From Perspicuibacillus lycopersici (lineage in GTDB: Bacteria; Bacillota; Bacilli; Bacillales; Caldibacillaceae), in the NCBI RefSeq assembly GCF_025660475.1, contig NZ_JAOUSF010000002.1, positions 124,001-188,000 of the forward strand: DNA of 64,000 nt, written 5' to 3'. Below the pieces are notes generated by a model. It did not search any database, was not told the DNA's origin, and saw only the letters and a program-made list of their open reading frames with translations. The translations under genes and the position numbers were made by a program. This document shows, one piece after another, positions 1 to 8,344 of the stretch (positions within the stretch are counted from its first letter, which is position 1; every line of letters starts with the position of its first letter).

Positions 1-411
1 TTTATCGGATATTTAATTATTGGCTTACCATATGCATTAATTTTGGCCTTAGTTGTAGCAGTAACGAATATTATTCCATATGTCGGTCCATTTTTAGGGG
101 CTGCTCCAGCAGTTATTGTTGCCTTATTCGTATCACCTATGACTGCCTTATTTACGATAATTGTTGCGATCATTGCCCAGCAGGTAGAAAGTAATGTAAT
201 TTCACCATTAGTAATTGGTAAATCTTTAGATACCCACCCTGCTACGATTATTATTGTTTTACTTGTTGCAGGAAATTTAGCTGGTGTCATTGGGATGATA
301 TTAGCAGTTCCTGTGTATGCCGTAACAAAAACATTCGTTTTAAATATTGTTCGCTTGATTCGCCTGCAAAGAAAGCATAAAAAAGAGAAGCTACCTCCAA
401 GTGTGGTTTAA
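1..411 (+). CDS. AI-2E family transporter, C-terminal part (5' end outside window)
   Basis: The reading frame is open from base 1, so the gene begins upstream of the window; about 136 codons are present. The translation is strongly hydrophobic, with the family-typical stretch VTNIIPYVGPFLGAAPA, then QQVESNVISPLVIGKSL and a last membrane segment before a basic tail (RLQRKHKKEK). These motifs are characteristic of the AI-2E/PerM/YtvI family of multi-spanning membrane proteins, some of which export autoinducer-2 or act as ion antiporters. The substrate cannot be deduced from this fragment. A hairpin with the features of a terminator follows directly. Confidence 0.85.
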   Translation, partial: FIGYLIIGLPYALILALVVAVTNIIPYVGPFLGAAPAVIVALFVSPMTALFTIIVAIIAQQVESNVISPLVIGKSLDTHPATIIIVLLVAGNLAGVIGMILAVPVYAVTKTFVLNIVRLIRLQRKHKKEKLPPSVV

Positions 412-418
412 AAAAAGG

Positions 419-467
419 TAAGACAAAACTTTCACCGCAAAAAGGGTGAAAGTTATTGTTTTGTCTT
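419..467 (+). terminator. Rho-independent terminator after the AI-2E transporter gene
   Basis: Inverted repeat: AAGACAAAACTTTCACC pairs with GGTGAAAGTT-att-GTTTTGTCTT around a short A-rich loop, followed by a T-containing tail. It lies 8 bases after the stop codon. Confidence 0.75.
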
Positions 468-647
468 TGCATGCTAAAATGGATATGGATGAGCGTCAAA
501 ATATCTTTTCTAGCAGAATATTTGTATAATAAAAGAAAGCTGTTTTCGTATAGATTGTTGCTATTTGTAATAAAAACAATATCATGGAATAACAACAATC
601 CTTTAGAAAAGAGCCTTAAAGAAAAATGCGTTTGGGGTGTATTCATC

Positions 648-902
648 TTGGGCCTTTTTACAAAGAAAAAGCAAACAATAAAAGTGGAGTTTTGTACGAA
701 TAATTTTGATCGCTTTTATAATGACGATGCATTGGATGAATTAGAAGAATTTATAGATAAACATAGTATCAAGTTTCGGGAAATGGATTGTTTAAGCTTT
801 TGTGATGAATGCGAGTGTTCCCCCTATGCATTAATTAATCATAAATTTATTGATGCAAACACACCGGAGGAATTACTGAAAAAGCTAAAAGAACAATTAT
901 AA
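648..902 (+). CDS. YuzB-like DUF1450 family small protein
   Basis: Encodes 84 residues when started at TTG 648, which has a GGGGTG ribosome-binding site about 9 bases upstream; a longer open frame to 456 has no good site and codes for unconvincing sequence. The protein reads VEFCTNN...DCLSFCDECECSPYALINHKFIDANTPEELLKKL, the cysteine-rich layout of DUF1450/YuzB proteins (thioredoxin-like [2Fe-2S] ferredoxin-type fold by family description). No function is established. It stands alone between two terminators and is convergent with the DUF5392 gene. Confidence 0.65.
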   Translation: MGLFTKKKQTIKVEFCTNNFDRFYNDDALDELEEFIDKHSIKFREMDCLSFCDECECSPYALINHKFIDANTPEELLKKLKEQL

Positions 903-905
903 TCG

Positions 906-943
906 ATAAAAAAGACTTGCCATTTCACTCGGCAAGTCTTTCT
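906..943. terminator. Bidirectional terminator between convergent genes
   Basis: AAAAAAGACTTGCC and GGCAAGTCTTT form a stem with a 9-base loop, with A/T runs on both sides. It can serve both the YuzB-like gene (+) and the DUF5392 gene (-), which end at 902 and 945. Confidence 0.75.
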
Positions 944-944
944 A

Positions 945-1409
945 TTAATTTTTCAATTCCTTTGGAGCTGCTTGTGCGTGACGTCCCAACCGTTCTTCCT
1001 CTTGTAAAAACTTCACGAATTGCTCCATCGCTACCATTGGAGTTATTTTTATCTTATGGATATATTGATTTTTTCTGTCCTCGGGAACGAAACGACTCTT
1101 TTTAATTCTACCAACAATATAACGAATTCCTATTTTTTCAATTTCTTTTTTGTTGAGCTTCGTTTCTTTTAATAAAGATAAGCCAATTGCTCCGATAATT
1201 GCATAGATCACTAACATGACATAAATATTTGTTGCTCTTTCCGTAAAGAACAACAAATAAATGATATTAAAAATGGAAATCCCAATAAGTGGAAATGTCC
1301 AAAACATGTATTTTGATGTTTTCTTCGCCAAAGGTAATATTAAGCGTTGGATGGCTTCCAATTCTTTTTTTATACTTTCTGGAAAACTACCTGTAATAAA
1401 GTTATCCAT
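945..1409 (-). CDS. DUF5392 / YybP-like two-helix membrane protein
   Basis: 154 residues from ATG 1409, chosen because AAAGG lies 9 bases upstream; an ATG at 1418 is in frame but overlaps that site. Two adjacent membrane segments (about residues 35-55 WTFPLIGISIFNIIYLLFF and 62-80) are followed by a charged cytoplasmic tail. The pattern matches the DUF5392 family of Bacillales proteins of unknown function. A yybP-ykoY (Mn) leader and terminator lie upstream on the same strand, so a link to manganese homeostasis is inferred. That this is the orthologue of B. subtilis YybP is likely but not proven. Confidence 0.65.
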   Translation of the reverse strand: MDNFITGSFPESIKKELEAIQRLILPLAKKTSKYMFWTFPLIGISIFNIIYLLFFTERATNIYVMLVIYAIIGAIGLSLLKETKLNKKEIEKIGIRYIVGRIKKSRFVPEDRKNQYIHKIKITPMVAMEQFVKFLQEEERLGRHAQAAPKELKN

Positions 1410-1565
1410 ATCAATCATCCTTTACCATTTATTCATTCCCATGAAAGACTGCAACTTGCACTATAATCGTACGCCTTTTTTCTGCTATTTAAACCTGATA
1501 TTGTTAATTATCTATGAAAGTTGGCAAGAAAATGTTTTTATTAGGTAGTGTGCTTGCTAATTTAA

Positions 1566-1603
1566 AACAAAAAAGACCTACCTAACATATGCAGGTAAGG
1601 TCT
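1566..1603 (-). terminator. Riboswitch expression-platform terminator
   Basis: On the minus strand AGACCTTACC-tgcatatgtt-AGGTAGGTCT is followed by a run of Ts. The 5' arm (AGACCTTACC) would also be used to close helix P1 of the upstream aptamer, giving a mutually exclusive terminator/antiterminator arrangement. Confidence 0.8.
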
Positions 1604-1700
1604 GGCTAACAACGTCCGTTGCCACTAAAGCCGAGAGCTACAGCTCTGTAATGACGACTTTAATGTTAAAGCTACTCCCCTTAAGGAATGGCTATTTAAT
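1604..1700 (-). promoter_or_regulatory. yybP-ykoY (Mn2+) riboswitch aptamer
   Basis: The minus strand has the conserved first-loop sequence AAGGGGAGTAGC, then GTCGTCATTAC and GGCTTTAGTGGCAAC, closing with AGCCAGACCTTACC. This is the arrangement of the yybP-ykoY family, known to bind Mn2+ and to promote read-through of a downstream terminator. The downstream gene on this strand is the DUF5392 membrane protein at 945-1409. Confidence 0.8.
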
Positions 1701-1756
1701 TACTTTCATGATACAAAAAATAGCAGTCAATGTCAAAACATATGCATATAAAACAA

Positions 1757-1793
1757 AACTATCCTAGTTATCATCATTCTAGGATAGTTTTTA
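1757..1793 (-). terminator. Terminator of the NEW3/ABC exporter operon
   Basis: ACTATCCTAG and CTAGGATAGT form a 10-bp stem with an 11-base loop; T runs are present on both sides. It lies 20 bases past the stop of the minus-strand permease gene. Confidence 0.75.
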
Positions 1794-1812
1794 CAATACA
1801 AACCTTTCCTTC

Positions 1813-2859
1813 CTAATTCGATCGAATTTCTTGTTTCATAAATAAAAGATAGGCGATGGCAAAGCAAATTAATGTAGCTGCGATTACCCCTGTAAGCTGA
1901 GGCCATATTAGTAAAATACTTTGATCTAAAGGTAATGGACTAACGACTGCTCCAGCAGTTTGCTCCGTTGTTAACGGTCCTAAGCTTCGTACCGTTGGAG
2001 ATAACAATGTTGTAGTCGATTCACTAAATAAATAGTTTGGTGATAATCGATATAAATTTAATACAAATCCTTGGCGACTAATCGCTTGCTCTACACTTGT
2101 CATCGCTTCCGGATTCAGAATCGATTTGGAAATCAAGTCAATAATCATGGAATAAAATACACTGAAAAATAGCCATACTGCTATACTAGAAAGAGCAGAG
2201 GTTGCTGCTTGCCGAAAGCATACCGAAAACAAAATACCTAAATTCAACCAAAAGGCAATATAGGCAATACATAAAAATAAAAAACAAATAATTCTCGCAA
2301 ACTCTTCAAAGGTTGGTGGTACACCTAATAGAATGATTCCAAATGCCATCACTAATAACCCGAGTGAAAGGAACATTACAATATTTAGTAATAAAGCAGA
2401 TACGAATTTTCCATTTATGACATAATCCCTTGGAATTGGTTGTGCCATTAATCGACTTAATGTTCCTTTATTACGCTCCGAATTAATTGCATCAAATCCT
2501 AAGGCAATCCCTAATAACGGTCCTAAAAATCCGACAAATGTGATAAAGGATGGCAATGTTCCATCAGAAATCGTAAATAATTGGAGAAATAAATAGGAAT
2601 CTCTAGCAATTGCCTTTGCTTCATCAGAAGCATCAATGGCATCCTGAATCGATGTAATCGCGGTATATAATGAGCCAACACAGGTTAATAGAATAAGGAA
2701 CAATAAAATAATGATGCGCCAGCTCGTAATATAATCCGTAAATTCCTTCCGGACAATTGCAAAAAATACTCCTTTAGCGATTTTCTCCTTATTCATTTCT
2801 TGTTTTTTTATCGAATGAAGGTTTTCCTTCCATTTATTCTTCCACTTAGCGAGATCCAT
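1813..2859 (-). CDS. ABC-2 type transporter permease
   Basis: 348 residues with about six membrane segments: one near residues 48-70, then four in the second half and a last one near 325-343. The family signature region ...GFDAINSERNKGTLSRLMAQPIPRD... is that of ABC-2 permeases with an extracytoplasmic loop (NatB/YhaP type). It forms an exporter with the ATPase encoded just upstream; the two genes overlap by 14 bases, indicating translational coupling. The NEW3-domain protein is the third member of the operon. The exported substrate is unknown. Confidence 0.85.
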   Translation of the reverse strand: MDLAKWKNKWKENLHSIKKQEMNKEKIAKGVFFAIVRKEFTDYITSWRIIILLFLILLTCVGSLYTAITSIQDAIDASDEAKAIARDSYLFLQLFTISDGTLPSFITFVGFLGPLLGIALGFDAINSERNKGTLSRLMAQPIPRDYVINGKFVSALLLNIVMFLSLGLLVMAFGIILLGVPPTFEEFARIICFLFLCIAYIAFWLNLGILFSVCFRQAATSALSSIAVWLFFSVFYSMIIDLISKSILNPEAMTSVEQAISRQGFVLNLYRLSPNYLFSESTTTLLSPTVRSLGPLTTEQTAGAVVSPLPLDQSILLIWPQLTGVIAATLICFAIAYLLFMKQEIRSN

Positions 2860-3802
2860 TTAACTCACGCCCTTCAAAATAACGGTGATAAATTTCGTCA
2901 AGCCCAAAATCTTTTCTGCTTATATAAAATAAAGAAGAACCAGATTCTACCACTATTTTGCTAATCGTTGCGGTCACATCCTGATCGCAATAAATATCTA
3001 ATTCATTATCCACTCTATCCACTTGGTGAACAGCAGGTATGCTGCGGAGCTTATCTACTAGTTCCTTACTGACCGGCGAGGCGGATACATGAATGACAAA
3101 CGTATCTTCTAAAAATAGTTGTTTCGCAAGGCTCGCTACATTTCCAAGCGCCAATAATTTCCCATCAACAAAAATTCCAACACGATCACAAATTTGCTGC
3201 ACTTGATGTAAATGATGAGACGATAATAATACGGTAAGCTTCTCCTTTTCATTCAACTCTTTTATTAGTGCTAAAAAATCACGGACACCTTCTGGATCGA
3301 TACCTAGGGTAGGTTCATCTAAAATAATGACGTCTGGGTTTTTCATTAATACATCTGCTAAACCTAGTCGTTGCCTCATCCCTCTTGAATACTTCCCTGC
3401 TTTTTTATGGGCAGCTTCCAGCAAATTTACTTTCCCTAATAATTCATAGGCTCGTTGCTCGGCGTCTTTTCTTGATATCCCATTCAATACCGCTGTATAT
3501 AGTAGATTCTCCATACCTGTCATATGCTGGTAAAATCCAACATCATCTGGTAAATAACCTACTCTTCGTTTCACCTCGATCGGATTATGGGTGGAATCAA
3601 TACCACATACACGGACACTACCAGAAGTCGGCTCACTCAGTCCAAGCATCATTAAAATCGTGGTTGTTTTTCCTGCTCCATTTGGCCCGAGTAATCCAAA
3701 AATTTCTCCTTTCGATATGGTAAGAGATAGCTGATTTACTGCATCATGCTGATCGTATCGTTTTGATATATTTTCCAGTGCGATAATTGGTTCTCCCAAC
3801 AT
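2846..3802 (-). CDS. ABC transporter ATP-binding protein
   Basis: 318 residues. Walker A GPNGAGKTT is near residue 40, the signature YSRGMRQRLGLA near 140, Walker B DVIILDEPTLGIDPEG near 160 and the switch histidine in LLSSHHLHQV near 193. The roughly 90-residue C-terminal extension is typical of drug/Na+-exporter ATPases (CcmA/NatA group). The stop of the NEW3 gene and this start share one base (TAATG). It should energise the permease at 1813-2859. Confidence 0.9.
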   Translation of the reverse strand: MLGEPIIALENISKRYDQHDAVNQLSLTISKGEIFGLLGPNGAGKTTTILMMLGLSEPTSGSVRVCGIDSTHNPIEVKRRVGYLPDDVGFYQHMTGMENLLYTAVLNGISRKDAEQRAYELLGKVNLLEAAHKKAGKYSRGMRQRLGLADVLMKNPDVIILDEPTLGIDPEGVRDFLALIKELNEKEKLTVLLSSHHLHQVQQICDRVGIFVDGKLLALGNVASLAKQLFLEDTFVIHVSASPVSKELVDKLRSIPAVHQVDRVDNELDIYCDQDVTATISKIVVESGSSLFYISRKDFGLDEIYHRYFEGRELNGSR

Positions 3803-4956
3803 TATCTCCTCCCATATTTTCTAAAAATATAATATAGCCCACCAATAACAACTAAAATGATAATAATTGCTACTGCCCCCCATAATGTCGAGGTTTCTAC
3901 TGAAATACGGAAGGCTGCATCAGATGATGTTTCTGCAGTCGATGCCGTAAATGTTGTCACATAATCTCCTGCAATTGCATCATTATCTGCTTTTATCGTT
4001 GCTTTTACCGTTTTCGACTCCCCTGGTGCAATTTCCGCAATCGAGCTATTATCGAATTCAGATTCCCAATTTGGTGGCGTATTAGCACTAATGGAAACAT
4101 CCTTTAATGGGCTAGTACCTGTATTTTTTACTACTAAATCAATGACCCGATCATCCCCGGCAGTAATATCGGTACTTAAGTTGCCTGATGGAGTCGTGAT
4201 TTCAATACCGTAGGTTCCAGTAATAACTGCTTCTAATGTTAGATCAGCAGCTGTACTGCTCGTAGCAGCTTTAATTGGGATTTCATACGTACCTGCCTTA
4301 ATATTTTCTGGTGGTTTCACATCAACCGTAATATCCTTTGATTCATTTGTATCTAATTCAACCGATGTAATCGAATCGGATCCTGATTTGAAGGTAACAT
4401 TCCAACCTTCACCTGCTGCTGAGCTTAGTGCATAATTTTGCGTATTTGCTGTACGGTTTTTTAAGGAAATCGTATAGGAAAACGAAGAATCGGCATGTCC
4501 TTGTAAATTTGTTTGCTCTGATGTTAATTCTGTTTCAAACGATCCTTGTTCAGAAACCGTAACGAGAAATGCTAAACTACTAGAGCTGCTACCATCTGAT
4601 GCAACTAATTGAAAGCGGTAATCTGCTTTTTTCACTTCCAGTGGTACCGTTAGTTCTAAATTAATCGTTTCTTCACTGTTACCACGTACAGCTAGCTCCC
4701 GAATATCTTTACCATTCGCGGTTAGTGAGTAATCCCATCCCTTCGGTAAATTTTCCATAGTAAATGACATATTTTGAATCGTGGATCCACTGTTTATTAC
4801 ATCAATGGAGTAATCCACTGTTTCCCCTGGTGTGACAGACAAACCGGTATATGGCGTGAATAATGAAATATTTCCTGCTGCAAAAGTTTGCTTCACACCT
4901 CCTAAAGCGACCGATAAAAATACGATTGATAGAATGATGAACGCCTTCTTAATCAT
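3802..4956 (-). CDS. NEW3-domain membrane-anchored surface protein
   Basis: 384 residues: an N-terminal signal segment (residues 1-26, cleavage likely after FAA), then three repeated Ig-like beta domains with the NEW3 pattern (for example PGETVDYSIDVINSGS and AGDDRVIDLVVKNTGTSPLKDV), and a C-terminal membrane helix at 358-378 ending in KYGRR. It is predicted to be outside the membrane and anchored at its C-terminus. It is the first gene of an operon with an ABC exporter, so it probably acts as an accessory or substrate-contact subunit. Biochemical function is unknown. The gene is divergent from the ECF sigma gene, 121 bases away. Confidence 0.8.
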   Translation of the reverse strand: MIKKAFIILSIVFLSVALGGVKQTFAAGNISLFTPYTGLSVTPGETVDYSIDVINSGSTIQNMSFTMENLPKGWDYSLTANGKDIRELAVRGNSEETINLELTVPLEVKKADYRFQLVASDGSSSSSLAFLVTVSEQGSFETELTSEQTNLQGHADSSFSYTISLKNRTANTQNYALSSAAGEGWNVTFKSGSDSITSVELDTNESKDITVDVKPPENIKAGTYEIPIKAATSSTAADLTLEAVITGTYGIEITTPSGNLSTDITAGDDRVIDLVVKNTGTSPLKDVSISANTPPNWESEFDNSSIAEIAPGESKTVKATIKADNDAIAGDYVTTFTASTAETSSDAAFRISVETSTLWGAVAIIIILVVIGGLYYIFRKYGRR

Positions 4957-5024
4957 TTGGATAATCCCCCTTTTTATTTTTTCAAAATTGGTACGTAAAA
5001 AAAATTTATTTGGATTTGTTTTTT

Positions 5025-5050
5025 TGAAAAAAAGTTGTAAAATTTACGTG
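5025..5050 (+). promoter_or_regulatory. Candidate ECF-type promoter for the sigma factor gene
   Basis: TGAAAA (5025-5030), a 16-base spacer and CGTG (5047-5050) resemble the TGAAAC-N16-CGTA/T pattern of ECF promoters. The start codon follows 28 bases later. If real it would indicate autoregulation. Base composition here is very A/T-rich, so a chance match is possible. Confidence 0.4.
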
Positions 5051-5077
5051 AAAAATCCTGTAATAGGAGGGAATCTT

Positions 5078-5665
5078 ATGGATGACAATGAACGAAGCAT
5101 TCATTTACTAAAAGAGATTACAAATGGATCTCGTCATGCATTTGACAGCTTTTATCAGCTCTATAGTTCCTTTGTTTATAACATTGCGTTTCATATTGTT
5201 AGAGATACTGGAGAGGCAGAGGATATTACACAGGATGTATTTATTGAAATACTACAAAAGTCAAAGCAATACAAGGCGACAAAAGGTAGTGTAAAAGCAT
5301 GGATTGCCGTGAAGACAAAAAGTCGTGCCATTGATCGCTTACGGAAAAAACAGCCACTTCTTATTAATAGATTAGAAGGATTGCTAACAATGGAGGAAAA
5401 GGGTGCGGATTTACAATTTTTAATAGAATTAGAGCAGCATCTTGTTCGCAGTGCGCTAGAGAAAATCCCATTGGAGCAACGAGAAGTCATTATTCGTTCC
5501 TATTTTCAAGGAGAAACACATCAACAAATTGCCGCTATAATGGATAAACCGCTAGGCTCGATAAAATCGTTGATTCGCTATGGATTAAATAACCTACGGA
5601 AACAAAAAACATTGGTTCATTGGATTGAATCTAGCGGAGGTGAAAAGAAAAATGAAATTTCATAA
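5078..5665 (+). CDS. ECF-type RNA polymerase sigma factor
   Basis: 195 residues from ATG 5078, preceded by TAGGAGGG. Region 2 is seen at about residues 25-90 (YNIAFHIVRDTGEAEDITQDVFIEIL... AIDRLRK) and region 4 at about 130-185 (ALEKIPLEQREVIIRSYFQGETHQQIAAIMDKPLGSIKSLIRYGLNNLRK). There is no region 1 or 3, as in ECF sigma factors. It overlaps the next gene, a ZAS-type anti-sigma factor, by 14 bases. The divergent NEW3/ABC operon is a candidate target. Confidence 0.9.
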   Translation: MDDNERSIHLLKEITNGSRHAFDSFYQLYSSFVYNIAFHIVRDTGEAEDITQDVFIEILQKSKQYKATKGSVKAWIAVKTKSRAIDRLRKKQPLLINRLEGLLTMEEKGADLQFLIELEQHLVRSALEKIPLEQREVIIRSYFQGETHQQIAAIMDKPLGSIKSLIRYGLNNLRKQKTLVHWIESSGGEKKNEIS

Positions 5666-6371
5666 GCATATCGACGAACCATTCATAATCGATTACTTGC
5701 TTGGAAAATTAGATGTAGATCGACAGTCACAGCTCATACTACATATTAAAGAATGTGAGCAATGTGCAAATCGTCTTCAGCAATGGCAATCTATAATAAA
5801 CGTAGAAAGCAATGTGCAAAAAGTACCTTCGGATCAACTAAAGGAAAAAATATGGATGCAGCTACAGGAAAAAAGTGCACCACGACGAGAAAGTAAAAAT
5901 CGAAAAATAATATTTACAATCTCGAGTGTAGCAGCAATATTACTACTTTTTTTAGGCTTATATGCAAATAAACAACCACAACATAAATCATATGAAATTG
6001 CACATAATGACGAAATTGAAAATATTGATTTTCAGCACTATCCTGACACGAAGCAATGGAATATTGTTCCTGTTTCTAATTCAAATCCTGTACATGGAAA
6101 TATATGGATTAACCATCATACCCAAGAATTATTAGTAGAAGTTGAGGGGCTTGTCCAGCTATCAAATAAGGATTATCAATTATGGATCATTTATAATGAT
6201 AACCAAATGATTGGAGAGGTACTTCCAATCGAAGAAGGTTCGACGAGATTATTTTTTAAAGGGGAGGAAGACGTTCCGTTAAAAATAATTAAGGCTAGTA
6301 TTGAGCCGAAGGGTGGAAGTGTTTCGCCTACTGGTCCAGAAACTTTTATTGTGGAGATGGGGAATAAATAA
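5652..6371 (+). CDS. Anti-sigma factor with ZAS motif and RskA-like C-terminus
   Basis: 239 residues from ATG 5652, with GGAGGTGA upstream inside the end of the sigma gene. The N-terminal cytoplasmic part has the zinc anti-sigma motif H-x3-C-x2-C (LILHIKECEQCANRL, near residue 35). One membrane helix follows at about 84-104. The extracytoplasmic part (DYQLWIIYNDNQMIGEVLPIEEG...SIEPKGGSVSPTGP) matches the anti-sigma-K (RskA) C-terminal domain. It should hold the ECF sigma factor inactive until an envelope signal arrives; that signal is unknown. Confidence 0.88.
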   Translation: MKFHKHIDEPFIIDYLLGKLDVDRQSQLILHIKECEQCANRLQQWQSIINVESNVQKVPSDQLKEKIWMQLQEKSAPRRESKNRKIIFTISSVAAILLLFLGLYANKQPQHKSYEIAHNDEIENIDFQHYPDTKQWNIVPVSNSNPVHGNIWINHHTQELLVEVEGLVQLSNKDYQLWIIYNDNQMIGEVLPIEEGSTRLFFKGEEDVPLKIIKASIEPKGGSVSPTGPETFIVEMGNK

Positions 6372-6410
6372 CAAACATGCTCGGAAACCATCCAGTCAAG
6401 TATTATCAGC

Positions 6411-6459
6411 GAAGGAGTACACACTGCTTTTTTATAGGTATGCGGTGTGTATCCTTTCT
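6411..6459 (+). terminator. Terminator of the sigma/anti-sigma operon
   Basis: GGAGTACACACTGC and GCGGTGTGTATCC form an imperfect long stem around a T/A-rich loop, followed by TTTCT. It is 40 bases past the anti-sigma stop. Confidence 0.55.
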
Positions 6460-6518
6460 GATTAGGATTTTATATTAAACAATATAGGTTCCGTATTCCT
6501 TTAAAATTTTCAAAGCGA

Positions 6519-6914
6519 CTATTTCGTATAGTTAAGTTCCCATGAAATACCATATTTATCTTTAACAATACCGTGTTTAGCTCCCCAAAAGGTGTCCTGT
6601 AAATTCATCATAATTTTCCCATCCTTTGATAGTTCCTCATATATTTTCACGATTTCCTCTTCACTATCAAGATCTGGACCCATTAAAATACTGTTGCCAT
6701 TAACAATGTTTTCGTCAAAAACATCCGCCATATAAAGAATGACATTTTCATTAATATGTAATTCTGCATGGATGTATTTTCCTTCATGCCCTTTAAACAT
6801 GTCAATACCATCACTAAGCTGTGTATTCTTTATTTCTCCACCAAAAACCTTTTGATAATATTGTATCGCCTCTTTACAATTTTTTATCCGAAAATGTGGG
6901 ACAAGCTTTTTCAT
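6519..6914 (-). CDS. VOC-fold (PhnB-like glyoxalase superfamily) protein
   Basis: 131 residues from ATG 6914, seven bases after GGAGGA; an ATG at 6920 lies too close to that site. The sequence opens KKLVPHFRIKNCKEAIQYYQKVFGGEI and ends GISWELNYTK, the pattern of PhnB/YjdN-type glyoxalase-bleomycin resistance dioxygenase superfamily proteins. It has one VOC module pair and the KHGIVKDKYGISWEL C-terminal strand. Family members vary in activity; no substrate can be assigned. It is a single gene between two terminators. Confidence 0.75.
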   Translation of the reverse strand: MKKLVPHFRIKNCKEAIQYYQKVFGGEIKNTQLSDGIDMFKGHEGKYIHAELHINENVILYMADVFDENIVNGNSILMGPDLDSEEEIVKIYEELSKDGKIMMNLQDTFWGAKHGIVKDKYGISWELNYTK

Positions 6915-7040
6915 TTTCATTCCTCCATTCTATTTTTCATTATTTCACATCATTCCATCATTATAATCAAATCATAGCATATATACTGGACCTTTCGTTT
7001 CATAAACAGATGGGACACTCTTCTTGCCATCCTCAGCACA

Positions 7041-7071
7041 AAGAAACGCCTCTCCATTAGGAAAGGCGTTT
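7041..7071 (-). terminator. Terminator of the ring-cleaving dioxygenase gene
   Basis: AAACGCCT-c-TCC-atta-GGA-a-AGGCGTTT is a near-perfect hairpin located 10 bases past the stop codon of the minus-strand gene. Confidence 0.7.
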
Positions 7072-7080
7072 CAATAAAGC

Positions 7081-8064
7081 TTATTCATATTCTTTTTCAA
7101 AAGTAATCGTACTTCTTACTGTGTTAATTGGACGAACTAGTTTTTCAATTTCTTCACGCTTCGATTCAAAGAACGGTGGTAATGATAATTTTTCTCCGAG
7201 TGTTTCGTACGGTTCGTCCCCCATAAATCCTGGGCCGTCTGTTGCTAGTTCAAATAAAATATGTGGAGACACTCTCGTATACAATGACTCAAAATAATAG
7301 CGATTAACATATCCAGATGTTTGTAATCCAAAGCTATGCATCCGTTCTTCCCACTCGTCTAGCACAGAGCGATCATTTACTCGGAATGCCGCATGGTGAA
7401 TCGTACCAAAGCCTTGACGTCCTTGGGGAAGAATCACATTATGCTCAATGATTACCGATCCGCCATTTCCACCGTCACCAACTTCAAATAAATGTAATTG
7501 TCCTTCTCGTGCCGTTTCCTTAAAGAGCAATACTTTTTCCATTACTTCTTTAAAATAATCAAAATAGGCTACTCGCACGACAACTGGTCCTAATCCAGTA
7601 ATCGCATATTCTAGTGGAATTGGTCCTTTTTCCCATGGTGTACCAGATGGAACGCCATGATCATGTTCGTCCGAAATTAATTGATATTGTTGCTCATCAA
7701 AATCTATGAAGGACAATGTTTTTCTTCCAAATATTTCTTTAATGCCTGTGTGTGTCACTTTTAATCGGTCAAAACGTTTTACCCAATATTGTAATGCAGC
7801 ATCACTTGGTACGCGTAGTGAAGTTTTATATATTTCATTCGTTCCATGGGTTCCTTTTGGAATTCCAGGGAAATCAAAGAAGGTCATATCTGTACCAGCG
7901 CTGCCCTTATCATCTGCAAAAAATAAATGATACGTTTGAATATCATCCTGATTCACCGTTTTCTTTACTAGGCGCATTCCCAATACATATGTGAAAAATT
8001 CATAATTCTTTTCCGCACTACTTGTAATTGCTGTTACATGGTGCATCCCTTTTAAGTGATTCAT
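7081..8064 (-). CDS. mhqO: Ring-cleaving dioxygenase, MhqO/MhqA type
   Basis: 327 residues from ATG 8064, with GGAGGAG upstream; an open extension to 8205 has no ribosome site and is unlike the family. Two VOC halves are visible: residues 1-130 (GMHHVTAITSSAEKNYEFFTYVLGMRLVKKTVNQDD) and 150-300 (GTIHHAAFRVND... YFESLYTRVSPHILFELATDGPGF). Metal ligands of the family are suggested by HHVT, HHAAF and the ELATDGPGF glutamate. In B. subtilis the family is induced by hydroquinones and catechols through MhqR; a candidate MhqR site lies upstream. Confidence 0.82.
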   Translation of the reverse strand: MNHLKGMHHVTAITSSAEKNYEFFTYVLGMRLVKKTVNQDDIQTYHLFFADDKGSAGTDMTFFDFPGIPKGTHGTNEIYKTSLRVPSDAALQYWVKRFDRLKVTHTGIKEIFGRKTLSFIDFDEQQYQLISDEHDHGVPSGTPWEKGPIPLEYAITGLGPVVVRVAYFDYFKEVMEKVLLFKETAREGQLHLFEVGDGGNGGSVIIEHNVILPQGRQGFGTIHHAAFRVNDRSVLDEWEERMHSFGLQTSGYVNRYYFESLYTRVSPHILFELATDGPGFMGDEPYETLGEKLSLPPFFESKREEIEKLVRPINTVRSTITFEKEYE

Positions 8065-8177
8065 AATAGCTCCTCCAGTCATATTTTTATCCACACAATA
8101 ATCTAGATGATCGACAGACTCATTTTGTAATAAAATGCCCTGCCGTTGTTTGCTTATCCAATTGTTCTTAATTAAGA

Positions 8178-8195
8178 TATTTTTAATTCGAGATA
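8178..8195. promoter_or_regulatory. Candidate MhqR-type operator
   Basis: TATTTTTAATTCGAGATA matches 15 of 18 positions of the inverted repeat TATCTCGAATTCGAGATA that I recall as the MhqR binding site. It lies about 115 bases upstream of the mhqO-type gene. The mhqR gene is not in the window. Confidence 0.4.
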
Positions 8196-8344
8196 AATAT
8201 AACACTCCCCTCCGTTTCTGTCAAGATGAATTAAGAATGAGAAGCCGCTAATTGACAAATAGTATAAAAAGTAAAAGGGCGCATTACGTTGTATTACCTG
8301 AACCTTGTTAATCATTATGTATTTTTTTGAGGAGCACAGCATTT

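Noticed and set aside
287..646. Minus-strand 119-residue frame overlapping the AI-2E gene
   Set aside because: It runs antisense across the end of the transporter gene and a terminator, with low-complexity translation.
456..647. N-terminal extension of the YuzB-like gene
   Set aside because: The segment is unlike any DUF1450 protein, and a ribosome site fits the TTG at 648.
4991..5000. Second ECF promoter facing the NEW3 gene
   Set aside because: A CGTA -10-like sequence exists on the minus strand, but no matching -35 is found at 15-17 bases.
8065..8205. N-terminal extension of the MhqO-type dioxygenase
   Set aside because: GGAGGAG precedes ATG 8064, the extension lacks family similarity and it would cover the candidate operator.
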